In this document: piece by piece, positions 23,572 through 33,077 of the stretch
How the letters are laid out: every line of letters begins with the position of its first letter
Numbering within the stretch: the stretch's first letter is position 1
Source of the DNA: Phyllostachys edulis
Lineage: Eukaryota; Streptophyta; Magnoliopsida; Poales; Poaceae
Assembly (NCBI GenBank): GCA_036346405.1
Contig: CM070566.1
Coordinates: 50,347,268 to 50,411,267, forward strand
Length of the DNA: 64,000 nt
Direction: 5' to 3'
The notes under the pieces: generated by a model
Told to the model about the DNA's origin: nothing
Databases searched by the model: none
Seen by the model: the letters and a program-made list of their open reading frames with translations, nothing else
Position numbers and translations under genes: made by a program

Positions 23572-24885
23572 ATGGCAAGAAGAAGGATCAAGACTTCACC
23601 GGCATGTGCTTCATGGCCAAGGACAGCCACGACGTCGACTCCTCCAACGACGACGACCTTTTCAAATGATCCCGATGAGGTATGTCCCTCACCGCTTTCG
23701 GATGAAACGTGCTTTGGTCATTTCGAACGAAAATTAGATAAGCAAGCTAGAATGCTTAAGAATCGGGACATCATGATTGATAACTTGAAACTAGAAGTTG
23801 CTACACTCAAATCAATTAGTCCTGAAGATGTTTGCGATGCTTGTTCTGGAATGTATGATGAATTGGTAACTCTAAGACTTGCTCATTCCTCTGTTGCAAA
23901 TCAATTGAAAGATGCTCTTGATGAATTGGAATCTCTCAAGTCTAGTTCTACTTGCATGAATGCCATTACTCGTGATATGACTGCTGTAGATGCTATTCCT
24001 TTACCCTGTTCAAACTGTGCTTTGCTTGAATTAAAACTGAATAGCGCTACAAAAGATTTGCAAAAATTTGACCCTAGTCATACTTGCTCTCCTTTGTAAG
24101 GATAATAAGGTCAAAATGAAAGAGATGACTGAAATAGTTCTTTATTCTAAAACTGCTTCATGTGAAAACTGTGTTAAACTCACAATTGAGAATGATGCCT
24201 TAAACAAGACTCTTGAGGAGAAAGCTAAAATTGAACAATCCATATCCATGACCGCTTCCAAGAAAGTTGTTGATTCTAGTTCTTGTGATCTTTGCATTGA
24301 AATTGGGCATAATGTAGATAAGATACAAGAAGCTTTTAGAGTTAAGTTCAAAGAGCGGTTGGATAGGATTAGAGATGATTATTGTGTGTCTTGTGAGGCA
24401 TTGAAAGTGAGGTAGCTCACTATAAGGAAAAATCGATAGGGCTAGCATGTCGGATAAGTGTGTTTCTTGTGTTGAACTAGCCAAACAAAATGACTATCTC
24501 AGAGGATCTCTTGAGAGATTTGTTGGTGGGAAGAAGAACCTCAACATGATTCTAGACAAATCTAAGGTGAGTGTGAAAAATAGTGGGCTAGGTTTTAATA
24601 CCCTAGAGCATTTCCAAGAATCATCCACCTAAGATTGCGAGAGTTGTTGAAAGTGGCTTGTTTGAGGTAGAACCCCCTGAGCCATCTAAGGTTGTCTTTA
24701 GGTCTGCAGGTTTTGCCCAAACTCTTTCTAGTAAGACAGGTGCTTGTGCTTCATCAGGTCAGACCCCTCAAAAGGTCAAGTACCATTGCACCTTCTGCAA
24801 GAAGAATGGTCACATTGTTGAGTTCTCGCTTAGTAGAGCCAAAATCGAGAAAGGAGAGGATGAGTGCTTTGAGGTCCATTAGAGG
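23572..24885 (+). pseudogene. Gag spacer of the second copia: coiled coil with CxxC repeats and a second knuckle
   Basis: Broken frames encode a long charged helix (ERKLDKQARMLKNRDIMIDN, SVANQLKDALDELESLKSS) punctuated by CDAC, CSNC, CENC, CDLC and CVSC. A second knuckle-like CTFCKKNGH follows whose last Cys is replaced. This helical spacer is typical of sirevirus gag proteins. Frames break at 24099, 24415 and 24632, so no single protein is made. Confidence 0.65.
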
Positions 24886-25254
24886 AGTTTTTGCACCTCT
24901 TGTAGTCTCTAGAGCCAGGCACTGTCCTTCCTTCTAGACACGGGCCTAGGTTTGTAGATGACTTCTTTGACTCTTTGGTGGCTCTAGGCGGCTTACGGTT
25001 TAGGATATCATGAGGAGAGACCACGGGTAGCATCTAGGCAGGGGAGTACCGATCTTTTGGTAGATTGTTTGGAGAGGTCTAGGTGGTTCACGTGTGCATT
25101 CTTATGATTTTGTTCCTAACCGCTTTCTTCTTTGCTTCTCTTGTTTTGCCTAAGCATCATGTGACTCGATCTTGGATTCCCAAGTCTTTTATCACTAACT
25201 TGATCTTGAGGCACATATGTTTCTGTTCGTGCTCATTAGGTTCGTGTGCGAGGA

Positions 25255-26613
25255 AGGAGGACATATGGATTGTTGACTCGGGTGTTCTCGACATATGACC
25301 GGGATTCTAGATGGTTCTCCTCCTCACACGTGCATCCGCAATGAATTGATCACATTTGGGGATGCTTCTACCGGGACCGTGACAGCAAAGGGCACAGTGC
25401 GCGTCAACAACAAATTCATGCTCAAGGACGTCGCTTTGGTAAGTAAGCTGAAATATAATCCGCTTTCTATTTCTCGGCTGCTTGATGAGGGTCTAGAGGT
25501 GAGATTTAAGAGTGGTGAGTGCAGGGTTTTAGATTCCTCTGGTGAGCTTGTCTTTAAGATTTCCAGGTTTGAAAGGATCTTTTGTGCTAATTTCTGTATC
25601 TCTTCTGCTTCTAGCCCTAGGTGTCTTGTTGCTTCTAATTCCCATGATCTAGTTTTGTGGCATCGTAGGCTTGGTCACATAGGTTTCACCACTTGTCTAG
25701 AGTCGATGAGCAAGGATTTGATTAGAGGTTTGCCTAGGTGAAGGTCGTTAGAGACCTTGTGTGCACACCACAGAGACATGGTAAGATGGTTTCGCTTCTC
25801 ATCCTCCTCTTACCTTAGTGATGACCGATGGACCAGTCGGCTCTTGCACTTAGACAACTTGTTGGCCCTTTTAGAGTCGGTCTGCGGTGGTAAGTGGTAT
25901 GTGCTTGTGATTGTGGATGATTACTCCGGTATTCATGGGTTTATTTTACGGTTTCTAAGGACGATGCATTTGGTTTCTTTAGAGATTTGGTCCTTAGACT
26001 TGTTTGTTGATCTTCCCGGAGCTTTGAGAGCCATTAGGAGTGACAATGGGATGAAATTCAAGAATTCTTCCTTTGCCACCTTCATTACGATAGGGGCTAG
26101 ATCACCGCTTTTCTTCACCTAGAGTTCCCCAAAGAATGGTGTTGTAGAGAGGAAGAATAGGACCCTTGTAGAGATGGCGGGACCATGCTAGATGAGCATT
26201 CCACACCTAGGAGGTTTTAATGAGGCGATCTCTTCGCTTGTTATATTTCTAATAGGGTGTTCTTGAGATCTGTTATTGGTAAGACTTCCTATGAGCTCAG
26301 ATTTGCTCATAAGCCCAAAGTTTCTCATTTCAAGATTTTTGGTTGTAAGTGCTTCATTCTTAAACATGGCAACCTTGATAAATTTGAATCTAGATGTTAC
26401 GATGGCATATTTCTTGGATATCCCGCTCATTCTCGTGGCTATCGTGTATTTAATTTTGACACTAACAAAAATGTTGAGACTTGCGAAGTCACTTTTGATG
26501 AGGCTAGTCCCGGTACTAGACCGATCTTTGCAGTACACGTGTTTCGATATTCGAGAAAGCATCTTAAATCGACGATGACTCGAGGATGAGGACCCAATCC
26601 ATCCTCCACTCAT
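25255..26613 (+). pseudogene. Protease-integrase of the second copia, decayed
   Basis: The aspartic protease site reads WIVDSG and the following CSRHMTG lies one base out of frame, so a one-base loss falls inside the catalytic motif. Further marks are the pre-integrase block (LWHRRLGHIGF near 25670), integrase pieces YVLVIVDDYSG (25900) and RSDNGMKFKN (26036), NGVVERKNR (about 26133) and FGCKCFILKHG (26340). Stop codons and frame slips occur at 25741, 26122 and between 26122 and 26257. No RT follows. Confidence 0.8.
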
Positions 26614-26876
26614 TTAGAGAGGGTTAGGGAGCACGCTTCTACTACACCGACTTTCAGATGAGCAACCTCTTCCTACCTTCACCGACGATCGAGTGGCTCT
26701 GTTCCTACCTCCACAGCCCGTGAGGTAGAGGCCACTTCTGCACTAGGAGCTCCTCTTCACATTCAGCGACAGCATCCACCTGAGCAGATTATTGGGGTGC
26801 CTAAATCCTTGGTCACTAACTTCGAAGGACCCAAACAAATTTGGGTACCTAAAAGAACTTGATTCTTGTTTTGTAG

Positions 26877-29800
26877 GTGAACTATAAAACCGGTGGAAAA
26901 CATTGGGTGCTTGATAGTGGATGCACTCAACATATGACCGGTGATAGGAAAATGTTCACCACATTCGAGAATGGAAAAGGAATGGACAAGATCACATTTG
27001 GTGATAATAGCAAAGGAAAGGTAACTGGATTGGGTAAAATTGCTATCTCAAATGACCTTTCCATTTCCAATGTATCTTTAGTAGAATCATTAAATTTCAA
27101 TTTGCTATCCGTTGCTCAAATTTGTGATCTTGGACTAATTTGTTCATTCTCAAGTGAAGGTGTTACCATATCTAATGCAAATGATAGCTCTTTAGCTTTC
27201 AAAGGCTTTAGATTTAGAAATCTTTATTTGGTTGATTTTGGTTCAAGTGAATCGTGCTTAAAAACTTGTTTAATGGCAAAAACCTCATTGGGTTGGCTTT
27301 GGCATAGAAGGCTAGCTCATGTTAGAATGATTCAACTTAAAAAGCTTTTCAAACATTATTTAGTTGTTGGCTTGAAAGATGTGAAGTTTGAGAAAAATAG
27401 ACTTTGTAGTACTTGTCAAGCCGGTAAACAAGTCGCTAACTCTCATCCTTCCAAAAGTATCATGTCAACTTCTAGACCATTGGAACTCTTACATATGGAT
27501 TTGTTTGGGCCAACAACCTATAAGAGTATCGGGGGTAATAGCTATTGTTTAGTCATTGTGGATGATTACTCTAGATATACATGGGTATTCTTTCTAGATG
27601 ACAAAAGTGAAACCTCCGGGATTTTCAAAAGTTTTGCAAAAAGGGCTCAAAATGAATTTGATTTCAAAATAAAGAAAATCCGTAGTGATAATGGTTCCGA
27701 GTTCAAAAATACTAAAGTTGAAGACTTTTGTGATGAACTTGGAATAAAGCACGAACTTTCCACAACCTACACTCTGGAGCAAAATGGAGTAGTAGAAAGG
27801 AAAAATCGAATATTAATTGAAATGGCTAGGACAATGCTTGATGAATATAACACTTCCGATGTCTTTTGGGCGGAAGCTATTAATACCGCTTGTCATGCCA
27901 TAAATCGTCTTTATTTGCACCGTCTTTTGAAAAAGACTTCCTATGAGCTTCTTGTAGGAAGAAAACCGAACATCTCTTATTTCCGAGTTTTTGGTTGCAA
28001 GTGTTACATTTTAAAGAAGGGTTTTCGTCTTTCAAAATTTGATAGTCGTTGTGATGTTGGTTTCTTGCTCGGTTATTCTTCAAATAGCAAGGCTTATCGT
28101 GTCTTTAACAAAAACTCCGGTTTGGTTGAAGAAAGGCACGATGTGCAATTTGATGAAACTAACGGCTTTCAAGAAGAGCATGAGAATTTGGATGATGTAG
28201 GTAATGAAGCATTGAGAAGGGCAATGGAGTATATGCAAATTGGTGACATCAAGCCCGAAGATAATCCATCATCCTCCACACAAGTTGAGCCTCCAACATC
28301 CTCCTCAAATCAAGTTCAAATTGATAAAGAGGACCATGAGGATGATGATCAACCATCCAATCTACCACCAAGAATTCACAATGCAATTGCTAAAGATCAT
28401 CCAATAGACCAAATATTGGGTGATGTAAGTAAGGGTGTTCAAACTCGCTCTCGTGTTGCTTCTTTTTGTGAACATTACTCTTTTGTCTCTTCTATTGAGC
28501 CAAAGCATGTAGAAGAAGCACTTGATGACCCGGATTGGGTAAATGCAATGCATGAAGAACTCAACAATTTCACTCGAAATGAAGTTTGGACATTGGTGGA
28601 TCGACCCAAAGAACACAATATTATTGGTACGAAATGGGTTTTTAGGAACAAGCAAGATGAAGATGGATTGGTCGTTCGAAACAAAGCAAGATTGGTCGCT
28701 CAAAGATTTTCACAAGTTGAAGGTTTGGATTTTGGTGAAACTTTCGCTCCCGTAGCTAGACTTGAATCAATTCGGATATTACTTGCCTTTGCATCATACT
28801 TTGATATTAAATTATTTCAAATGGATGTTAAAAGTGCTTTCTTAAATGGTGAAATATCCGAACTTGTCTTTGTTGAACAACCTCCCGGTTTCGAAGATCC
28901 TAAAAATCCAAATCTTGTCTATAAACTCTCCAAGACGCTTTATGGTCTTAAACAAGCTCCTAAAGCATGGTATGAACGACTTAGAGATTTTCTAGTCTCA
29001 AAAGGATTCAAAATCGGGAAAATTGATTCAACTCTATTTACTAAAGTTTTAGATGATGAATTCTTTGTATGTCAAATTTATGTTGATGATATCATTTTTG
29101 GGTCTACTAATCAAGACTTTTGCAAAGAGTTTGGTGATATGATGTCTAGGGAATTTGAAATGTCCATGATTGGAGAATTGAGCTATTTCCTTGGACTTCA
29201 AATCAGGCAACTCAAGGATGGGACTTTTATAAGTCAAGCCAAGTATGCAAAGGATTTACTTAAAAGATTTGGCATAGAGGATGCAAAGCCCATCAAGACT
29301 CCCATGGCAACAAATGGTCATCTTGACTTAAATGAGGGAGGTAAATCGGTAGATTTAAAGTTTTATAGATCCATGATTGGTAGCTTGCTTTATCTTACCG
29401 CATCTAGGCCCGATATCATGTTTAATATTTGTATGTGTGCACGCTTTCAAGATAATCCAAAAGAGTGTCATTTAATGGCCGTTAAAAGAATTCTAAGACA
29501 TTTAAAGCATTCCTCTAGCATTGGCCTTTGGTTCCCGAAATGTGCTAAATTTGATTTAATTGGATATTCAGATTCCGATTATGCGGGTTGCAAAGTGGAT
29601 AGAAAAAGCACCTCGGGTAGTTGTCAATTCTTAGGAAGATCCTTAGTATCATGGTCATCCAAGAAACAAAACTCCGTAGCATTATCCACCGCCGAAGCCA
29701 AATATGTTTCCGCGGGAAGTTGTTGTGCTCAATTGCTATGGATGAGGCAAACATTGATGGATTATGGAATTAAAATTGATAAAATGTCTCTTTTGTGTGA

Positions 29801-30032
29801 CAATGATAGTGCCGTGAAAATTGCTAATAACCCTGTTCAACACTCAAGAACCAAGCATATAGATATTCGCCACCACTTCTTGAGAGATCATGTGAGCAAG
29901 GGTGACATTGAAATTAGCCACATAAGAACCGAAGACCAATTAGCGGATATTTTCACAAAGCCATTAGATGAAGGCCGCTTTTGCAAATTGAGGAATGAAT
30001 TAAATGTTATAGATTATTCAAATATTGGTTGA
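26877..30032 (+). CDS. Copia pol polyprotein: protease-integrase-RT-RNase H
   Basis: An uninterrupted 1051-codon frame with the copia order. Protease: DSGCTQHMTG near residue 14. Integrase: HRRLAH and CSTCQAGK zinc motif near 142-180, catalytic D in LLHMDLFGP, D in RSDNGSEFKN and E in QNGVVERKNR. Reverse transcriptase: NKARLVAQ, FQMDVKSAFLNG and the catalytic YVDDIIFGS near 732. RNase H: YSDSDYAGCKVDRKSTSG, then STAEAKY and a C-terminal TKHIDIRHHFLRD. All catalytic residues expected for the family are visible. An in-frame TAG lies directly before the first codon (a GTG), and gag ends in another frame (WVPKRT then TGA). Expression from the full-length RNA would therefore need recoding or splicing. 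It acts in virus-like particles, converting element RNA to DNA and inserting it. Confidence 0.93.
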   Translation: MNYKTGGKHWVLDSGCTQHMTGDRKMFTTFENGKGMDKITFGDNSKGKVTGLGKIAISNDLSISNVSLVESLNFNLLSVAQICDLGLICSFSSEGVTISNANDSSLAFKGFRFRNLYLVDFGSSESCLKTCLMAKTSLGWLWHRRLAHVRMIQLKKLFKHYLVVGLKDVKFEKNRLCSTCQAGKQVANSHPSKSIMSTSRPLELLHMDLFGPTTYKSIGGNSYCLVIVDDYSRYTWVFFLDDKSETSGIFKSFAKRAQNEFDFKIKKIRSDNGSEFKNTKVEDFCDELGIKHELSTTYTLEQNGVVERKNRILIEMARTMLDEYNTSDVFWAEAINTACHAINRLYLHRLLKKTSYELLVGRKPNISYFRVFGCKCYILKKGFRLSKFDSRCDVGFLLGYSSNSKAYRVFNKNSGLVEERHDVQFDETNGFQEEHENLDDVGNEALRRAMEYMQIGDIKPEDNPSSSTQVEPPTSSSNQVQIDKEDHEDDDQPSNLPPRIHNAIAKDHPIDQILGDVSKGVQTRSRVASFCEHYSFVSSIEPKHVEEALDDPDWVNAMHEELNNFTRNEVWTLVDRPKEHNIIGTKWVFRNKQDEDGLVVRNKARLVAQRFSQVEGLDFGETFAPVARLESIRILLAFASYFDIKLFQMDVKSAFLNGEISELVFVEQPPGFEDPKNPNLVYKLSKTLYGLKQAPKAWYERLRDFLVSKGFKIGKIDSTLFTKVLDDEFFVCQIYVDDIIFGSTNQDFCKEFGDMMSREFEMSMIGELSYFLGLQIRQLKDGTFISQAKYAKDLLKRFGIEDAKPIKTPMATNGHLDLNEGGKSVDLKFYRSMIGSLLYLTASRPDIMFNICMCARFQDNPKECHLMAVKRILRHLKHSSSIGLWFPKCAKFDLIGYSDSDYAGCKVDRKSTSGSCQFLGRSLVSWSSKKQNSVALSTAEAKYVSAGSCCAQLLWMRQTLMDYGIKIDKMSLLCDNDSAVKIANNPVQHSRTKHIDIRHHFLRDHVSKGDIEISHIRTEDQLADIFTKPLDEGRFCKLRNELNVIDYSNIG

Positions 30033-30913
30033 ACCTTTGTTTCAAACATTGCATTCCATTTGGTATTATTTGGGTATTTTATGAAAATATTTTCAAAATC
30101 TTTATCTAGAAAAGCTATGATCATAATAAATTATGTTCCTATATAGACAATAGTCTATTCTATGCATAATGATCCTTAATGATATTTAATTGAGTGCAAA
30201 TCTGAGGATCATTTGCAAATAAATCAAATCTCAAAGAAAATACAGAGATGTTCTTGAGGCTCCAGGATAATCGGATGAACCGGCGTTATCTGGCAGATGC
30301 GACCATGAGCGGAACAACCAATATTTGTAATAGCAGATGCGACGCATCGATATAACCTTATCCTTTCAAGCGGCTCATCCGTTCGTTATATGCGCTTTAG
30401 ACCTCTCGCCCTCTCTCTCTCTCTCCAGCCCGAAGCGAAAACAAAACCTCCTCTCAAACCCTAAAATCCCTTTGGTGATTATTCGCTTTCCTACTGTTTC
30501 CCACATCTCCAGGGCTTCACTCCTTCAAATCCTTGCGGTAATTCCTCAGTTAATCTGTGTTTTTGCCTCTCATGAAACCCTAGCGGTCGATCTTAGGGTT
30601 TAGTGAAAATGTGTTTGATTTCTGGTATTCTAGTTGGGCAAAAGTGAATAATTGATACCCTGTGATGGTTGCGCATCTGTTCTATGCACTCTCACCACGA
30701 AATTTCATCCAAAATCCATCGATCAATCTGCCCTAGAACTTGTTAGGACAATCGGATCATCCGGTTCTTGAGCGCGAAACAACTGCACTGCAGTCGTTCC
30801 GGCCATTGAACGGCGGTTCATCCGATTATCCTGACAAGAAATCCAGAAAGTCAAATTCCTTTTGATAAATTCTATTCTTTGAATTCCTTGTGACTTCTCC
30901 TGTCTCTGTTTAG
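30033..30913 (+). other. Pol-ORF3 spacer of the copia
   Basis: Non-coding. It holds three inverted words of the form ATCGGATGAACCG / CGGTTCATCCGAT (about 30270, 30750 and 30810) that also occur in the LTRs, and a CT-repeat with a TAAACCCTA-like patch at 30405-30470. It could act as the leader or promoter of the downstream ORF. Confidence 0.45.
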
Positions 30914-32410
30914 ATGCCTAGGATGCGAGGAACAACAAGAAAAACTCTTGACTCATCAAGACAAGGAACTTCAGCCTCTCAACCTCCTGAAGATTCACCT
31001 CGAGCATTGCAAATAGGAAGGACTTGTCCTGCTGCTCCAGTTCGACAGACTCGTTCAGTTCGACAGAAAATTGTGCATGGCAAAGGAAAAGGGGCAGCTT
31101 CTGAAACTGAAAGTGGCTCAGAAGCAAGATCAGATGAGGAGTCTGAGTCAGAAGAAGAAGTTCCTGCTAGGACAGAAGATGACTTGATAGATCCTCCAGG
31201 GACTCCAATTGATTTACATCTCCTCTCAGCTGATGATTATGCCATCAAGAGGCATGTCAATCAATATCTTTTGAAGAATGACTCGCTTAATCCAAGATTT
31301 CACACTATTTTTCAAGAACAAGTCTATGATCAGCTTTATGGACGTCACAGAAAATTTGCAGATCACAAATGGATTAAGTGGACTCATATCAACACTTTGG
31401 ACAAATACAGTGGGGTTTATCAACTTTTCTACAGAGTAGGTCTTCATGACCTTGTGGGAATAAAGCAGAATTATGATGACAAGCTCATTAGGCAGTTTTA
31501 TGACACACTGTATATCTCTCGTGACCTGAAGACTTTTAGATGTATTTCTGGCACTAGAAATCTGGAAAGTACTAAAGAAGAATTTGAGAGAGTTCTGAAG
31601 GTCCAATCAAGCACTTGGGAGAAGCTATTTGAGAGTCCTGCTTTACTAGCCCCTGCTTGGAGTAAGCACTATGACTCTTCTGTCAAATGCAAGCTGGGCA
31701 CTATCACTGGACTTAAGCCAGAAGTGAGTATGATTAACAGGATTATTAATCATACATTTTACCCTAAAAGTGGTAACTTTGATGCAGTCAGGGGGCATGT
31801 TTGGAACATGATTGATCATATTATGGAAGGGAAAAGATTTGATGTTGTGGATGTGATTCTTAATGGCATATCCTCCTTCAAGAATGATAGAGTTAAAAGG
31901 ATCTACTATGCACCATACATCATGGCCTTGATTGTAAGGAAAATGGAGTATCGTGGTGGTTTGGGATCAGCTCATAAGCCTTATAAACCACGAGATGGTA
32001 TCCCCCCTCCTCGTCAAGATATTGAGGATGATCCAGTTGATGTTGAGGCTCCTCCTGTGGCTCCTGCTCCTGCTGAAGGTCTTCTTGCTCAAGTGCTTCA
32101 AAATCAGCAACTACTTCTTAGCACTTTGCAAGACTTGAAGGAAGAACAAACTGAGATTCGCAACAGGCTGATTCACATGGAGACAGTTCAGAATGATTTA
32201 TCTGATGAGACTCATAACCGGTTGTCAGCCTTGGTGGAGAGCTTTTCTGACTTAGAGCAGTTTTTGAGGACTCCTCAGTGGTTTGCCCGTCGTCCTCCTC
32301 AGTCTCCTAGGGCCCCCACTTCTTCAGCTGTCCCTCTCGTGGCCCCAGGTTCAATGCCAGAGTCCCAGGCTCTAGCCCCTGTTTTAGCTCCTCGGCACCA
32401 CTACCACTGA
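30914..32410 (+). CDS. Extra ORF after pol (498 codons) of the sirevirus-like element
   Basis: An intact ORF in the position where some sireviruses carry an env-like gene. The layout is a basic and Ser-rich N-terminus (MPRMRGTTRKTLDSSRQGTS), an acidic stretch near residues 62-90 (ETESGSEARSDEESESEEEV), and a globular domain near 110-350 containing KWTHINTLDKYSGVYQLFY, LIRQFYDTLYISRDLKTF and NRIINHTFYPKSGNFDAVRG. A glutamine-rich coiled coil (QNQQLLLSTLQDLKEEQ) spans about 393-460, and the tail is Pro-rich. No signal peptide or membrane helix is visible, so a true envelope role is unlikely. The middle domain resembles the putative plant transposon protein domain found widely in plant genomes; that match is from memory and its function is unknown. 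The start has no competing upstream ATG in frame. Confidence 0.75.
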   Translation: MPRMRGTTRKTLDSSRQGTSASQPPEDSPRALQIGRTCPAAPVRQTRSVRQKIVHGKGKGAASETESGSEARSDEESESEEEVPARTEDDLIDPPGTPIDLHLLSADDYAIKRHVNQYLLKNDSLNPRFHTIFQEQVYDQLYGRHRKFADHKWIKWTHINTLDKYSGVYQLFYRVGLHDLVGIKQNYDDKLIRQFYDTLYISRDLKTFRCISGTRNLESTKEEFERVLKVQSSTWEKLFESPALLAPAWSKHYDSSVKCKLGTITGLKPEVSMINRIINHTFYPKSGNFDAVRGHVWNMIDHIMEGKRFDVVDVILNGISSFKNDRVKRIYYAPYIMALIVRKMEYRGGLGSAHKPYKPRDGIPPPRQDIEDDPVDVEAPPVAPAPAEGLLAQVLQNQQLLLSTLQDLKEEQTEIRNRLIHMETVQNDLSDETHNRLSALVESFSDLEQFLRTPQWFARRPPQSPRAPTSSAVPLVAPGSMPESQALAPVLAPRHHYH

Positions 32411-33077
32411 GTCGGCGACTCAGATCCCGCACCTCATCGCTTCATCTCGGGATCCGGCACTGCTTCTCTTCGAGCTCAACTTTGCTCTGCTCGGCTCCCT
32501 CGAGATCCTTCCTCCTTCTCAGGACCCAGCCGTCTGATGCTCTTTGTTTTGGTATTTTGATGCCAAAGGGGGAGAAGAAGACAATGTGAGAAGACATACT
32601 TTTAGGGGGAGCTAGTCTTTTATGGGCTTATATGTTATATGTGTGTTTTTTTTAATGTTTTAAAAACTGGTTGATCCTTTCGTGCTTGTAATAATTTATA
32701 CCTTTTGAAGAACCTGTTGAATGATGTTGAATGATGCTTATGCATATTATCTTTAAAATGCAATCTCAATTATTATCGTATCTCAATATTGCATTGCTTC
32801 CTAAATTTCATAAATGCAAAAGAGACTCCGCCAAATTTTTTCACAAAATCTCTACATATGCTTAAAGAATATCCATTATTTACATGCACATGTTTAGGGG
32901 GAGTCTTTCTTAAATTGGATTTAACAAGAAAAATAACTCTCAAATATTTATCTATGTCCATTGCAAGAATTATTTTACTTGTTAAAGACATCAAAAGAAT
33001 ATACACTCTTAGTATATTCAAAACAAACCTTCTCACATATTAATTGTGTTGTCATCAATTACCAAAAAGGGGGAGAT
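32411..33077 (+). other. 3' untranslated region with repeated purine tracts
   Basis: Four purine tracts of the AAAGGGGGAG or TTAGGGGGAG kind lie near 32565, 32604, 32895 and 33064. The last, AAAAAGGGGGAGAT, abuts the right LTR and is the functional plus-strand primer. Several such tracts before the LTR are a known sirevirus trait. Confidence 0.75.

Larger units (their letters stand above)
20476..26795 (+). mobile_element. Second copia, 3'-truncated and embedded in the first
   Basis: An LTR, primer site, gag, protease and integrase in the normal order, all decayed, ending abruptly in the integrase-RT linker (about 26795, after HPPEQIIG). There is no reverse transcriptase, RNase H or right LTR. 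Directly after the break the sequence becomes the C-terminal gag of the outer element (FEGPKQIWVPK). The join therefore lost both the 3' half of the inner element and the middle of the outer gag. The left limit, 20476, is inferred from where the outer gag pattern stops at a TGTGAAC. Confidence 0.75.
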
